This document shows positions 52,743 through 61,989 of a DNA stretch of 64,000 nucleotides, piece by piece (positions within the stretch are counted from its first letter, which is position 1; each line of letters begins with the position of its first letter). The position numbers and the translations under genes were made by a program. The stretch covers positions 1 to 64,000 of the forward strand of contig NZ_QPEJ01000015.1 of the NCBI RefSeq assembly GCF_003335085.1, written 5' to 3'. This stretch comes from Polaribacter sp. WD7. Lineage in GTDB: Bacteria > Bacteroidota > Bacteroidia > Flavobacteriales > Flavobacteriaceae. Under the pieces are notes generated by a model. The model was not told the origin of the DNA and made no database searches. It worked only from the letters and a program-made list of their open reading frames with translations.

Positions 52743-53741
52743 CTATATTTCTGTAATAAGGGTGTTGCCAAATTTGGTTTCAACCTCTTTAAAAACATCA
52801 AACACATCTTTAGGATCATCAGAAGTAACCATTTTAGTTCTATACTCTTTAAAATGCGGAATCCCTTTAAAGTAATTGGTATAATGTCTTCTAGTTTCTA
52901 CAACACCTAAACGTTCACCTTTCCAGTCAATAGCCATTTGTAAATGACGTCTTGCCATTTCTGTTCTCTCTACAATTGTAGGTTTTGGTAGATGTTCTCC
53001 TGTTTTAAAGAAGTGTTTTATTTCATTAAAAAACCATGGATATCCAATAGAGGCTCTACCAATCATAGCACCATCTAAACCATATTTATCACGCATTTCC
53101 ATAGCTTTTTCAGGAGTTGTAACATCTCCATTTCCAAAAACAGGAATATGCATTCTTGGGTTATTTTTAACAGCTGCTATTGGTTTCCAATCTGCATCAC
53201 CTTTATACATTTGCGCTCGTGTTCTACCATGTATAGAAATAGCTTTACACCCTACATCTTGTAAACGTTCTGCAACTTCAACTATTTTTATAGAGTCATG
53301 ATCCCAACCCAAACGTGTTTTAACCGTAATGGGCAAATTGGTGTGCTTTACCATGGCTTCTGTAAGCGAAACCATTAAATCTATGTCTTTTAAAATTCCT
53401 GCCCCAGCTCCTTTTGAAACTACTTTTTTTACAGGACAACCAAAGTTGATGTCAATAATATCTGGTTTGGTTTTTTCAACAATTTCTACAGATTTTAACA
53501 TCGATTCTAAATTGGCTCCAAATATTTGAATACCAACAGGACGTTCTTTTTCGTAAATGTCTAATTTCATGACGCTTTTAGCAGCATCTCTTATTAAACC
53601 TTCTGAAGATATGAACTCTGTATACACAACATCTGCACCGTTTTCTTTACACAACGCTCTAAACGGAGGGTCAGAAACATCTTCCATAGGTGCAAGTAAT
53701 AATGGAAAGTCAGGAAGTTCTATATTGTCTATTTTTACCAA
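52743..53741 (-). CDS. dusB: tRNA-dihydrouridine synthase (DusB type)
   Basis: FMN enzyme reducing uridine in tRNA D-loops. 332 residues: LLLAPMEDVSDPPFRALC at the front, the flavin/tRNA motif IDINFGCPVKKVVSKGAGAG with catalytic Cys, ITVKTRLGWDHDS, AISIHGRTRAQMYKGDADW and VFGNGDVTTPEKA with GAMIGRASIGYPWFF. Start choice: a TTG at 53741 giving MVKIDNIELPDFPLLL fits homologues. A longer frame from 53759 would begin inside a TATTTTTG promoter element and is unlikely. Convergent with the LolE-like gene, 7 bp apart. Confidence 0.93.
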   Translation of the reverse strand: MVKIDNIELPDFPLLLAPMEDVSDPPFRALCKENGADVVYTEFISSEGLIRDAAKSVMKLDIYEKERPVGIQIFGANLESMLKSVEIVEKTKPDIIDINFGCPVKKVVSKGAGAGILKDIDLMVSLTEAMVKHTNLPITVKTRLGWDHDSIKIVEVAERLQDVGCKAISIHGRTRAQMYKGDADWKPIAAVKNNPRMHIPVFGNGDVTTPEKAMEMRDKYGLDGAMIGRASIGYPWFFNEIKHFFKTGEHLPKPTIVERTEMARRHLQMAIDWKGERLGVVETRRHYTNYFKGIPHFKEYRTKMVTSDDPKDVFDVFKEVETKFGNTLITEI

Positions 53742-53756
53742 AAATCTAATTTTGTG

Positions 53757-53764
53757 CAAAAATA
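53757..53764 (-). promoter_or_regulatory. -7 element of dusB promoter
   Basis: Minus-strand TATTTTTG, matching TAnnTTTG. It decides the start of dusB, since the TTG frame start at 53759 lies inside this element. Confidence 0.6.
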
Positions 53765-53868
53765 ACTTTTTTATTGCTTATAAACCAATATCCTTAAAAT
53801 CATAAATAATCATTATGTGAAGAGTGTATTTTAAGATTAGTAGATTATTGTGGAGTATTTTTATATTT

Positions 53869-55092
53869 TTAAAAATTAATTTCTTTCTCAACCTCTTTTT
53901 CATCACGTTTTACGATTACTTTTGTAGTATCTCCTTTATCAAAAACAGATAATGCACGCATATAACTCATCATATTTACAACCAAACTATCACCAAGTTT
54001 TATGACAATATCACCTTTTGTAAGTCCAGCTTTTTGTGCAGGTTTGTTTTCAGAGATACCATCAATACGCATTCCTTTTCCATCAAAAAGATAATCAGGA
54101 ATTACACCCAGACCAACTTTAAATCTTGGTGTGTTTTCGCTTTCATTTTTGGTTTTTCTAAACGCAAGTTTTTTCTGATTATTTAAATTAGAAATAATAT
54201 CAAAAATATAATCAGATATTAACTCCATTCCCTCGTAATTCAATTTTTCTGCATCATCGCTAGGTTTATGATAATCTTCATGTTGCCCTGTAAAAAAATG
54301 CAATACAGGAATATCTGCTAAATAAAAAGAAGTGTGATCAGAAGGGCCAACACCAGATTCATTCTGAATCAATTTAAAATTATCGTTATGAGATTTTAAA
54401 ACTTGCTTAAAACTTGGCGAAGTTCCAGTTCCGTAAACCGCTAAAGTAGTATCTTTTTTCATACGCCCTACCATATCCATATTAATCATGTACGATATTT
54501 TTTTGGTATCAATTGTTGGATTTTTCACAAAATAGTTAGAACCCAAAAGACCCATTTCTTCTCCAGAAAAAGCTATAAAAAGATAATTGTTATTCGTGTT
54601 TTTGTCTTTTAATATTGTTGCTAAATGTAACATTACTGCAACTCCAGACGCATTATCATCAGCACCATTATGTACAGCTTTGATAGAGTCTTTATATAAA
54701 GATCCTTCACCTCCATAACCTAAATGATCATAATGTGCTCCAATAACAATAGTATTTTCTGCGGTATTGTCTAAAAAACCGATTACATTATTTCCTGTAA
54801 TTCTTCCATCTCCATTTTCAGTAAACTTTATTTCTTCATGCGGATTCGTTTTTGACTTAAAAGAAAATGGCTGTAAATACCCATCAGTTCCTTTTGGAGA
54901 TAAACCTAATTGAATAAATCGATTAGAAATATAATTTGCAGCTATTTTTTCCCCTTTTGTACCTGTTTGTCTTCCTTCCAAATCGTCAGAAGCTAAAAAA
55001 ATAACGTCATCTTGTATTTTATTTTTTGGGTTGATATTAGAATTACAATGTATAAAGGCGTAGCATATAGATAACAATAGTACTTTTTTCAT
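53869..55092 (-). CDS. M28-family zinc aminopeptidase with PDZ domain
   Basis: A 407-residue exported peptidase. Signal sequence MKKVLLLSICYAFIHC ends in a lipobox-like HC, so it may be a lipoprotein. Zinc and catalytic residues are visible in IVIGAHYDHLGYGG, HNGADDNASGVAV, FIAFSGEEMGLLGS, INMDMVGR and LHFFTGQHEDYHKPSDD. A PDZ domain follows from about residue 320 (GISENKPAQKAGLTKGDIVI). It should trim peptides in the periplasm. Stands alone, divergent from lepA. Confidence 0.92.
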   Translation of the reverse strand: MKKVLLLSICYAFIHCNSNINPKNKIQDDVIFLASDDLEGRQTGTKGEKIAANYISNRFIQLGLSPKGTDGYLQPFSFKSKTNPHEEIKFTENGDGRITGNNVIGFLDNTAENTIVIGAHYDHLGYGGEGSLYKDSIKAVHNGADDNASGVAVMLHLATILKDKNTNNNYLFIAFSGEEMGLLGSNYFVKNPTIDTKKISYMINMDMVGRMKKDTTLAVYGTGTSPSFKQVLKSHNDNFKLIQNESGVGPSDHTSFYLADIPVLHFFTGQHEDYHKPSDDAEKLNYEGMELISDYIFDIISNLNNQKKLAFRKTKNESENTPRFKVGLGVIPDYLFDGKGMRIDGISENKPAQKAGLTKGDIVIKLGDSLVVNMMSYMRALSVFDKGDTTKVIVKRDEKEVEKEINF

Positions 55093-55295
55093 AGAAGCTT
55101 AGAGTTTTTATACATTTATATTGTATGGTTAAAAACGGATGAAGACAGTTTATGATTTTATTAAAAAAACATCAAATTATTTATTTTTTAGTAAAAATAA
55201 TAAAAAAAGGAAAGATAGATTTTTTATGTCTTATTATGACAATAATATTGATACTCAGCTTCTTATTTTTTGAATAAAAGCTCAATTAATTGAAG

Positions 55296-55303
55296 TATAT
55301 TTG
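55296..55303 (+). promoter_or_regulatory. -7 element of lepA promoter
   Basis: TATATTTG, a perfect TAnnTTTG, 28 bp before the lepA ATG. Confidence 0.6.
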
Positions 55304-55331
55304 TTGAGATAAAAAAGAAGTATATAAACGA

Positions 55332-57128
55332 ATGAAGAATATTAGAAACTTTTGCATTATCGCACACATAGATCATGGTAAAAGTACGTTAGCAGATAGA
55401 TTGTTAGATTATACAGGTTCTGTAACTGAGCGCGAAAAGCAAAATCAGTTATTAGATAATATGGATTTAGAGCGTGAGCGTGGAATTACCATTAAAAGTC
55501 ATGCCATACAGATGGATTATGTTTTTGAAGGGGAAGAGTATATTTTAAATTTAATTGACACTCCAGGTCACGTAGATTTCTCTTACGAGGTTTCACGTTC
55601 AATTGCAGCCTGTGAAGGTGCATTGCTAATTGTAGATGCAGCACAAAGCATACAAGCACAAACTATTTCTAATTTATATTTGGCATTAGAAAATGATTTA
55701 GAAATTATTCCTGTGTTAAATAAAGTAGATTTGCCATCAGCAAATCCAGAAGAAGTAACTGATGATATTGTAGATTTATTAGGCTGTGAAGCAGAAGAAG
55801 TTATACATGCCAGTGGAAAAACAGGTTTTGGTGTAGACAATATTTTAAAAGCTATTATAGAACGCGTTCCTGCACCAAAAGGAAACCCTGATGCGCCGTT
55901 AAAAGCTTTAATTTTTGATTCGGTCTACAATTCTTACCGAGGAATAGAAACTTATTTTAGAGTGATAGATGGTTCTATTAAAAAGAATCAACTAATAAAG
56001 TTTATGGCAACTGGCAAAGAATATGGAGCTGATGAAGTTGGAACCTTAAAGCTAGAACAAGTTGTTAAAAAAGAAATAAAAACTGGCGACGTTGGATATT
56101 TAATTACAGGAATTAAAGCTGCAAAAGAAGTAAAAGTAGGTGATACAATTACAGATTTTGAGAACCCAACAACAGATAGTATTGATGGTTTTGAAGATGT
56201 AAAGCCTATGGTTTTTGCAGGAATTTATCCTGTAGATACAGAAGATTACGAAGAGTTGCGTAACTCTATGGAAAAATTACAATTAAATGATGCTTCTTTG
56301 GTGTTTCAACCAGAAAGTTCGGCAGCATTAGGGTTTGGTTTTCGATGTGGATTCTTAGGAATGTTGCATATGGAAATCATTCAAGAGCGTTTAGAACGTG
56401 AGTTTAATATGACTGTAATTACTACAGTGCCTAACGTATCGTATCACGCATTTACCAATAAAAACCCAGATGAAGTTGTTATAGTAAACAATCCTTCTGA
56501 TTTACCAGAACCATCAAAATTAAATAGAGTAGAAGAACCTTTTATCAAAGCTTCAATCATTACAAAATCTGATTTTGTGGGTCAAGTAATGAGCTTGTGT
56601 ATTGAAAAACGTGGTCAAATTGTAAATCAAACGTATTTAACTACACAAAGAGTTGAGTTGATCTTTGATATGCCTTTGGCAGAAATTGTATTTGACTTTT
56701 ACGATAGATTAAAAACTGTTTCTAAAGGATATGCTTCTTTTGATTATCACCCCATAGGTATGCAAACCTCTAAATTGGTTAGGGTAGATATTTTATTAAA
56801 CGGACAAACAGTAGATGCACTTTCTGCTCTTTTACATGCAGATAATGCATACACCATAGGAAAAAAGATTGTTGAAAAGTTAAAAACGTTAATACCAAGA
56901 CAACAGTTTGATATTCCTATACAAGCTGCAATTGGAGCTAAAATTATAGCTAGAGAAACAACAAAAGCTTTACGTAAAGACGTAACTGCAAAATGTTATG
57001 GAGGTGATATTTCTAGAAAGCGTAAATTATTAGAAAAACAGAAAAAGGGTAAAAAGAGAATGCGTCAAGTTGGTAATGTAGAAATTCCGCAAGAAGCGTT
57101 TATGGCAGTTTTAAAGTTAAATGATTAA
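55332..57128 (+). CDS. lepA: elongation factor 4 (LepA)
   Basis: A 598-residue translational GTPase that acts on ribosomes during stress or assembly. G1 in [18 protein letters not shown]2 near [13 protein letters not shown]3 [15 protein letters not shown]4 [10 protein letters not shown]. The LepA-specific C-terminal domain is present ([24 protein letters not shown], here [20 protein letters not shown]), ending in [12 protein letters not shown]. Length is normal. Single gene with promoter and terminator. Confidence 0.97.
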   Translation: MKNIRNFCIIAHIDHGKSTLADRLLDYTGSVTEREKQNQLLDNMDLERERGITIKSHAIQMDYVFEGEEYILNLIDTPGHVDFSYEVSRSIAACEGALLIVDAAQSIQAQTISNLYLALENDLEIIPVLNKVDLPSANPEEVTDDIVDLLGCEAEEVIHASGKTGFGVDNILKAIIERVPAPKGNPDAPLKALIFDSVYNSYRGIETYFRVIDGSIKKNQLIKFMATGKEYGADEVGTLKLEQVVKKEIKTGDVGYLITGIKAAKEVKVGDTITDFENPTTDSIDGFEDVKPMVFAGIYPVDTEDYEELRNSMEKLQLNDASLVFQPESSAALGFGFRCGFLGMLHMEIIQERLEREFNMTVITTVPNVSYHAFTNKNPDEVVIVNNPSDLPEPSKLNRVEEPFIKASIITKSDFVGQVMSLCIEKRGQIVNQTYLTTQRVELIFDMPLAEIVFDFYDRLKTVSKGYASFDYHPIGMQTSKLVRVDILLNGQTVDALSALLHADNAYTIGKKIVEKLKTLIPRQQFDIPIQAAIGAKIIARETTKALRKDVTAKCYGGDISRKRKLLEKQKKGKKRMRQVGNVEIPQEAFMAVLKLND

Positions 57129-57152
57129 ATTTTTCTAAAATCAAATAACATA

Positions 57153-57187
57153 AAAAAACCTTTTTGAGAGATCAAAAAGGTTTTTTA
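57153..57187 (+). terminator. Rho-independent terminator after lepA
   Basis: AAAAAACCTTTTTGA and TCAAAAAGGTTTTTT pair perfectly around a GAGA loop. Confidence 0.9.
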
Positions 57188-57210
57188 GTAGAATTTTACT
57201 CTCTAAATTC

Positions 57211-57711
57211 TTAAATTTTCTGTAATAGCGTTTCTTTTTTTTTAGGTTGTTCTTTTATGGGCTTTTTTCCTGGAAAGACTAAAGATGTACTTGAAAACGT
57301 TGTCCCAAAATTAATACTACCATAATATACTTGGCTTATGGCATCTAAAACTTGTTCTTCTGTTAGTTCTTTTAAAGGGTGTATATATACACACCATAAA
57401 ACATTGTCAGAAATAGCGTATTTAACATCTAAAGCAGTGTGAAAATTGGCAATTAATGAGGCTTCTTTTAACTTGTCGTCTAAAGCATCACTATCAGATA
57501 TTGGAGACATAATTCGCATTCTATTATGAGTAGAATCTGCAATGCTAATAAAAAACACATCTTTAATTTTAAAACGCCATTGACTTTTATTGCTTACAAT
57601 ACTGTCACTAACAGTAAGATACATTGTGTTTAGTTTGTCTATACTCATGTTTTGACTTACGATATTTTGAAAGGTGCAAAAAATAATAAGAATGAGAAGT
57701 GATTTTTTCAT
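57211..57711 (-). CDS. hypothetical exported protein
   Basis: A 166-residue protein that I do not recognise. Signal peptide MKKSLLILIIFCTFQNIVSQ. The mature part has mixed strands and helices (QWRFKIKDVFFISIAD, then DVKYAISDNVLWCVYIHPLK, and VLDAISQVYYGSINFGTTF) and a Lys/Pro-rich end with KKPIKEQPKKKETLLQKI. Two internal repeats were not seen. Likely periplasmic. It is convergent with lepA and sits beside a decayed stretch, so it may be an accessory gene. Confidence 0.75.
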   Translation of the reverse strand: MKKSLLILIIFCTFQNIVSQNMSIDKLNTMYLTVSDSIVSNKSQWRFKIKDVFFISIADSTHNRMRIMSPISDSDALDDKLKEASLIANFHTALDVKYAISDNVLWCVYIHPLKELTEEQVLDAISQVYYGSINFGTTFSSTSLVFPGKKPIKEQPKKKETLLQKI

Positions 57712-57778
57712 AATGGTTGATTTTAAAAAAAGAGTCGTTTTAGAAAGAAAAAACTTACAGTATTACTTAGTTTTCTAA

Positions 57779-57934
57779 TCATTTTCTAAATTCAGAAGTT
57801 GTTGAAGAACTTGTCATTACCTTTTCTGTATAGTTTTTAATTGTAATTAATAGTCTGTTTTTAAAATGAGATTTTATATTTTTTATAAAATCAATATTTA
57901 TAATTTTACTTCTATGTATTTTAAAAATGAATTG
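57779..57934 (-). pseudogene. remnant of a LytTR-type response regulator (C-terminal end only)
   Basis: A 51-codon minus-strand stretch reads FIFKIHRSKIINIDFIKN, then KSHFKNRLLITIKN, and YTEKVMTSSSTTSEFRK before TGA. This matches the end of the LytTR DNA-binding domain in Bacteroidota regulators (FIRIHRS-type core, ...YTEKVMTSSSTTPEF-type end). A TAA lies directly in front (57935-57937), there is no start codon, and neither the receiver domain nor the first half of LytTR is found upstream. I take it as the relic of a deleted two-component gene. Confidence 0.75.
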
Positions 57935-57963
57935 TTAAATAAATGAAGAAACAGTAGTAAAGA

Positions 57964-58149
57964 TCAAAGCACAGTTCTAATCCAATTTCTTAAAACCAAT
58001 ATCTCAAGCAACTTTTTATCAGATTTACCATCAGAGATTTTAAAATGAAGAGGAGCAAAAAATAAATAAAAGTAAATACCCATAAAAATAGAACAATAAA
58101 CAAGGCGATAATATGTAGTGTATTTTTTATGCCAAACAATTAAATTTTC
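57964..58149 (-). pseudogene. unassigned decayed coding stretch
   Basis: A 61-codon open stretch without a start, lying between stops. It reads VWHKKYTTYYRLVYCSIF, a hydrophobic run (MGIYFYLFFAPLHF), then KISDGKSDKKLLEILV and LRNWIRTVL. The composition is protein-like and one membrane helix is plausible, but I cannot place it in a family. It is in the same 556-bp gene-poor gap (57712-58267) as the LytTR relic; apart from these two I see nothing in that gap. Confidence 0.3.
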
Positions 58150-58267
58150 TTAGTATAAGAAACCAAGATAAATAATAAGTTGTACCATCCATATTTAAAA
58201 CAACCAAACCAAAATCAATCAAAAGAGAGATAGTTATATATCATTCAGGTAAGATTCCATTTGTGAG

Positions 58268-58630
58268 TTATATAGGGTAAGTATATTGCTTTAAAACCTT
58301 TAAAGAAGTGTATTGTAAAGATTTTATGTGGGTAGCTTCAAGAATAATGTAAGGTGCTTTCCCTGCTTTTTCTGCTTCAAGCCATCTAGATATGCAAAGG
58401 CACCATTTGTCACCAGGTTGTAATCCTGGGAAATTCCAATGAGGTATAGGAGTCGTTAAAACATTACCCTTAGAAGCAGAATATTCTAAAAATTCTTTGG
58501 TAACTATTGCGCACACGGTGTGCGTGCCATAATCTGTTTTAGTAGTTCTACAAAAACCATCTCTAAAGTAGCCTGTAGCTGGTGAAGAGCAACAACATTG
58601 TAAGGGAGTATTTAGTACGTTTAATTCCAA
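58268..58630 (-). CDS. DUF2237-family protein
   Basis: A 120-residue small cytoplasmic protein of the DUF2237 family, function unknown. Typical pieces: MELNVLNTPLQCCCSSPATG at the start, GFCRTTKTDYGTHTVCAIV, and the strongly conserved PGDKWCLCISRWLEAEKAGK with APYIILEATH. Several conserved cysteines suggest redox or metal chemistry, unproven. The start is a TTG at 58630; homologues begin at the same point (MxLNVLGxPL). Confidence 0.88.
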   Translation of the reverse strand: MELNVLNTPLQCCCSSPATGYFRDGFCRTTKTDYGTHTVCAIVTKEFLEYSASKGNVLTTPIPHWNFPGLQPGDKWCLCISRWLEAEKAGKAPYIILEATHIKSLQYTSLKVLKQYTYPI

Positions 58631-58741
58631 AAAAAATACGACTTAATTATTTTGTTAAAGATACAAAACGTTATGTACAGTTGTAAAAAAAGCTTCGATT
58701 ATATTGAAGCTTTATATGTGTTATAAGTTTAGAAGTTTTAC

Positions 58742-59440
58742 CTAATCTCTACTACCCAAAACTTGAAGCCCCCAATACAACAACATAGCTAAAGACCCTA
58801 TAGCTGCAACTAAATACGTTCTAGCAGCCCATTTAAGGGCATCTTTAGAGCCTTCAAATTCTTGTTGAGTAACCATGTTTTTGTTTTTTAACCAAGCAAG
58901 TGCTCTATTACTAGCGTCATATTCTACAGGTAAGGTTACAAAACTAAATAATGTAGCTAAAGACATCATTATCAAACCAGCAACAGCAATGTAAAATCCA
59001 ATTCCTGCTCCACCAGAAGCTGCTCCCATAACCAAACCACCAATAACCAGCCATTGTGAAAATCGAGAAGAAATACTAACTACAGGAACCAATTTAGAAC
59101 GCATAGTTAACCAATCGTAAGCAGTTGCATGTTGTACAGCATGTCCTACCTCATGAGCTGCAACAGCAGCGGCAGCAGCATTTCGTTGATTGTATACAGC
59201 TTCACTTAAGTTAACAGTTTTATCTTTAGGATTGTAATGGTCTGTTAATCTTCCAGGAGTAGAAATTACTTTTACATCATAAATACCATTATCTGCCAAC
59301 ATTTTTTCGGCAATTTCAGCACCACTCATTCCGTTTCTAAGAGAAATTTCAGAATATTTTTTAAACTTACTTTTTAATCTATTGCTAACTAACATACTCA
59401 CTAAAGAGATAATACCAATTAGTACATAAAATCCTATCAT
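58742..59440 (-). CDS. YugP-family zinc metallopeptidase, membrane-bound
   Basis: A 232-residue integral membrane protein. Zinc motif HEVGHAVQHA near residue 96 with preceding AVYNQRNAAAAAVAA. N-terminal helix (MIGFYVLIGIISLVSMLVSN), two central helices around residues 125-175 and a last one (YLVAAIGSLAMLLYWGLQVL). The family (DUF1/YugP-like) is widespread and its substrates are unknown. The conserved VEYDASNRALAWL-type segment (LPVEYDASNRALAWLKNKN) is present. Divergent from ansA. Confidence 0.92.
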   Translation of the reverse strand: MIGFYVLIGIISLVSMLVSNRLKSKFKKYSEISLRNGMSGAEIAEKMLADNGIYDVKVISTPGRLTDHYNPKDKTVNLSEAVYNQRNAAAAAVAAHEVGHAVQHATAYDWLTMRSKLVPVVSISSRFSQWLVIGGLVMGAASGGAGIGFYIAVAGLIMMSLATLFSFVTLPVEYDASNRALAWLKNKNMVTQQEFEGSKDALKWAARTYLVAAIGSLAMLLYWGLQVLGSRD

Positions 59441-59529
59441 AATTTATTATGTTTTAAAAATTGTATTTCATTTTTGTTTGATAAATTTACAACATAAAGT
59501 ATTCCAAATCAATTTTCGATTCATAAAAA

Positions 59530-60570
59530 ATGACAAACCCGCCAAACATTCTACTTATCTATACTGGAGGAACTATAGGAATGGTTAAAGATTATAAGAC
59601 AAATGCTTTAAAAGCCTTTGATTTTAGTCAGATTGTAGATAATATACCAGAATTACAGCAACTTAATTGTCATATAAAAAGTATTTCTTTTAAAGAGCCT
59701 ATAGATTCTTCTAACATGAATATAAAGTATTATGTTGATATTGTTGAGCTTATAGAAAAAAACTATACTAAATTTGATGGTTTTGTTATTTTAACAGGTT
59801 CAGATACTATGTCTTACGTGTCATCTGCGGTTAGTTTTATGTTAAAGAATTTAAAAAAACCAATCATCTTTACAGGGTCTCAATTGCCAATAGGGGATTT
59901 AAGAACAGATGCTAAAGAGAACTTAATAACATCAATTCAAATAGCAGCTTCACAAGAAGATGGAAAACCCGTACTAGCAGAAGTTTGTTTGTATTTTGAA
60001 TACAAATTATATAGAGCAAACAGAACTACAAAAATTAGTGCAGAACAATTTGAAGCATTTACATCTATGAATTACCCTCCATTAGCAGAAAGTGGAGTAC
60101 ATTTAAATTTTAACAAACATTTAATTCATCAACCTAAAAATAAGCATGATGAATTAATAGTTAGAAAACAATTAGCGAACGACATTGTAATTCTTAAGCT
60201 TTTTCCAGGTATTAGAAAAGAAGTAGTACAAAGTATTTTAGAAATACCAAACCTAAAAGGAGTAGTTTTAGAAACATATGGTTCTGGTAATGCCCCAACA
60301 TCAAAATCTTTTATAAAATTGCTAGAAGATGCAATTGACAAAGGAATTAAGATTGTAAACGTTACACAATGTGCAGGAGGTAGCGTTATTCAAGGTCATT
60401 ATGAAACCAGTGTAGCACTCAATAAAATAGGAGTTATTAACGGAAAAGATATCACTACAGAAGCTGCTATTGCTAAGTTAATGCACCTTTTAAATAAGAA
60501 CCTTACTGTATTAGATTTTAAATTTTTGTTCGAAAAATCTATGAGAGGAGAAATCACAGAAGTTGAATAA
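59530..60570 (+). CDS. ansA: type I L-asparaginase
   Basis: A 346-residue amidohydrolase turning asparagine into aspartate and ammonia. The first catalytic Thr is in LLIYTGGTIGMVKD, the second in GFVILTGSDTMSYVSSAVSF, with the catalytic Lys region in GDLRTDAKENLITSIQIAA. No signal peptide, so it is the cytoplasmic AnsA type. GVVLETYGSGNAPTSKSFI lies in the C-terminal lobe. Single gene; a 215-bp gap before exbB contains a palindrome. Confidence 0.93.
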   Translation: MTNPPNILLIYTGGTIGMVKDYKTNALKAFDFSQIVDNIPELQQLNCHIKSISFKEPIDSSNMNIKYYVDIVELIEKNYTKFDGFVILTGSDTMSYVSSAVSFMLKNLKKPIIFTGSQLPIGDLRTDAKENLITSIQIAASQEDGKPVLAEVCLYFEYKLYRANRTTKISAEQFEAFTSMNYPPLAESGVHLNFNKHLIHQPKNKHDELIVRKQLANDIVILKLFPGIRKEVVQSILEIPNLKGVVLETYGSGNAPTSKSFIKLLEDAIDKGIKIVNVTQCAGGSVIQGHYETSVALNKIGVINGKDITTEAAIAKLMHLLNKNLTVLDFKFLFEKSMRGEITEVE

Positions 60571-60691
60571 CTTCTGTATCAGTAATTTAATACAAAAAGA
60601 ATTTCTGCACCCAAATACATCACATTTTTTTTTAAAGGCTCAATATTTTTTTGTTACTTGCCACTCTCAAAAGAGAAATTAAGTTTTTTTC

Positions 60692-60714
60692 TTTACTTTA
60701 ATAGTTAAAGTAAA
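60692..60714. promoter_or_regulatory. perfect 10-3-10 inverted repeat upstream of exbB
   Basis: TTTACTTTAA and TTAAAGTAAA flank TAG. No T-run follows on the plus strand, so it is not a convincing terminator for ansA. It lies 72 bp before the exbB ATG and could be an operator or a leader hairpin. Function unknown. Confidence 0.4.
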
Positions 60715-60785
60715 TAACAGATTCTTTTTTTGAGTTGAAAATTTATATCTTTAACCCGTTAACTATTAAAATAATTATAACAACG

Positions 60786-61508
60786 ATGAAAAAAGTAGTA
60801 AATATCCTAACTGTAACAGGATTTATGTTTTTTGGAGCTATTCAATCAACCTTTGCACAAGAAGCAGCTGAAGAATCAAGAACTTTTCACCAAGAATTAA
60901 AACTACGTTTTATAGAAGGTGGTCCTGTATTTATGGGGATTGTATTGGTAGCACTAATTTTAGGATTAGCTATTGCAATCGAAAGAATCATTTATTTAAA
61001 TATGGCTAGTACTAACACTAAAAAATTAGTAGCTAAAGTAGATGATGCATTGAGTTCTGGTGGTATAGAGGCTGCAAAAGAAGTTTGTAGAAACTCAAAA
61101 GGACCAGTAGCATCTATTTTTTACCAAGGATTAGATAGAGTTGATGAAGGAGTTGATGCTGCAGAAAAAGCAGTAGTTTCTTATGGTGGAGTTCAAATGG
61201 GGCTTTTAGAGAAAAACATCTCTTGGTTATCTTTATTTATTGCATTAGCACCAATGTTAGGGTTTATGGGTACTGTAATTGGTATGATTGGAGCTTTTGA
61301 TGCAATTGCTGTAGCAAATGATATTTCTCCAGCCGTAGTGGCAGATGGAATTAAAGTAGCCTTATTAACAACAGTATTTGGTTTAGTTGTGGCAATTATA
61401 TTACAAATTTTCTATAATTACATAGTATCTAAAGTAGATAGTATTGTAAATAATATGGAAGACGCTTCTATTTCTTTAATAGATTTATTAGTTAAATACA
61501 AAAAATAA
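60786..61508 (+). CDS. exbB: ExbB/TolQ/MotA-family proton channel
   Basis: A 240-residue inner-membrane subunit that uses the proton gradient to drive TonB- or Tol-type work. An N-terminal signal-like helix (MKKVVNILTVTGFMFFGAIQ, then STFAQ), a second helix (GIVLVALILGLAIAIERIIY), and two conserved ExbB helices: WLSLFIALAPMLGFMGTVIGM and VALLTTVFGLVVAIILQIF. The ATG at 60786 fits homologues, rather than a TTG 17 codons upstream. It heads a run with a small membrane protein and two ExbD genes, spaced by 6, 4 and 18 bp. Confidence 0.93.
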   Translation: MKKVVNILTVTGFMFFGAIQSTFAQEAAEESRTFHQELKLRFIEGGPVFMGIVLVALILGLAIAIERIIYLNMASTNTKKLVAKVDDALSSGGIEAAKEVCRNSKGPVASIFYQGLDRVDEGVDAAEKAVVSYGGVQMGLLEKNISWLSLFIALAPMLGFMGTVIGMIGAFDAIAVANDISPAVVADGIKVALLTTVFGLVVAIILQIFYNYIVSKVDSIVNNMEDASISLIDLLVKYKK

Positions 61509-61514
61509 GATAGC

Positions 61515-61985
61515 ATGGAGAGCAATAAATTAGCAAATATTATTAAAATTGTTGTTACCGTTATTGCCGTAATTGGAGCTATCTTATTAGTAAGAGTTCT
61601 AATGGCAGGAGAGCAAGAAATTACTGATAGTGTGGAGTTACAAAATAGTTTAGTAAGTCCTTTAGTATATTTTTCTCAAATGCTTTTCTTTGCGGCTGTA
61701 ATTATTACAGTAATTTTATCTTTACTTGGGTTGTTTAAAAACCCAGAGAACTTAAAGAAAACTTTATTAGGTTTAGGAGTTTTTGGTGTGTTATTTATCA
61801 TCGCATACTTCTCAGCAGACTCAAACGCAGTTTTAGATAATGCAGGTAAAGTTTTAGAAGGAGGAGAAGCTGGATCTAGTATCAACAAATTGGTTGGTGC
61901 AGGTATTGTTTTTAGTTTAATATTAGGAGCAATAGGTTTGGTATTCTTTTTGTACGATTTAGGAAAAGGTTTAATAAAATCATAA
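61515..61985 (+). CDS. small membrane protein of the exbB-exbD cluster
   Basis: A 156-residue protein with four hydrophobic helices (IIKIVVTVIAVIGAILLVRVL; LVYFSQMLFFAAVIITVILS; TLLGLGVFGVLFIIAYFS; AGIVFSLILGAIGLVFFLYD), and a loop with AGKVLEGGEAGSSINKL. No named domain that I recognise. It lies between exbB and exbD with a 6-bp and a 4-bp gap, an order I recall from other Flavobacteriia, so it is probably an accessory part of the same energy-transducing complex. Confidence 0.82.
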   Translation: MESNKLANIIKIVVTVIAVIGAILLVRVLMAGEQEITDSVELQNSLVSPLVYFSQMLFFAAVIITVILSLLGLFKNPENLKKTLLGLGVFGVLFIIAYFSADSNAVLDNAGKVLEGGEAGSSINKLVGAGIVFSLILGAIGLVFFLYDLGKGLIKS

Positions 61986-61989
61986 AAAA

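Noticed and set aside
57712..58267. Possible non-coding RNA in the gene-poor gap
   Set aside because: No promoter plus terminator pair or strong folding was seen; LytTR-like codons explain part of the stretch better.
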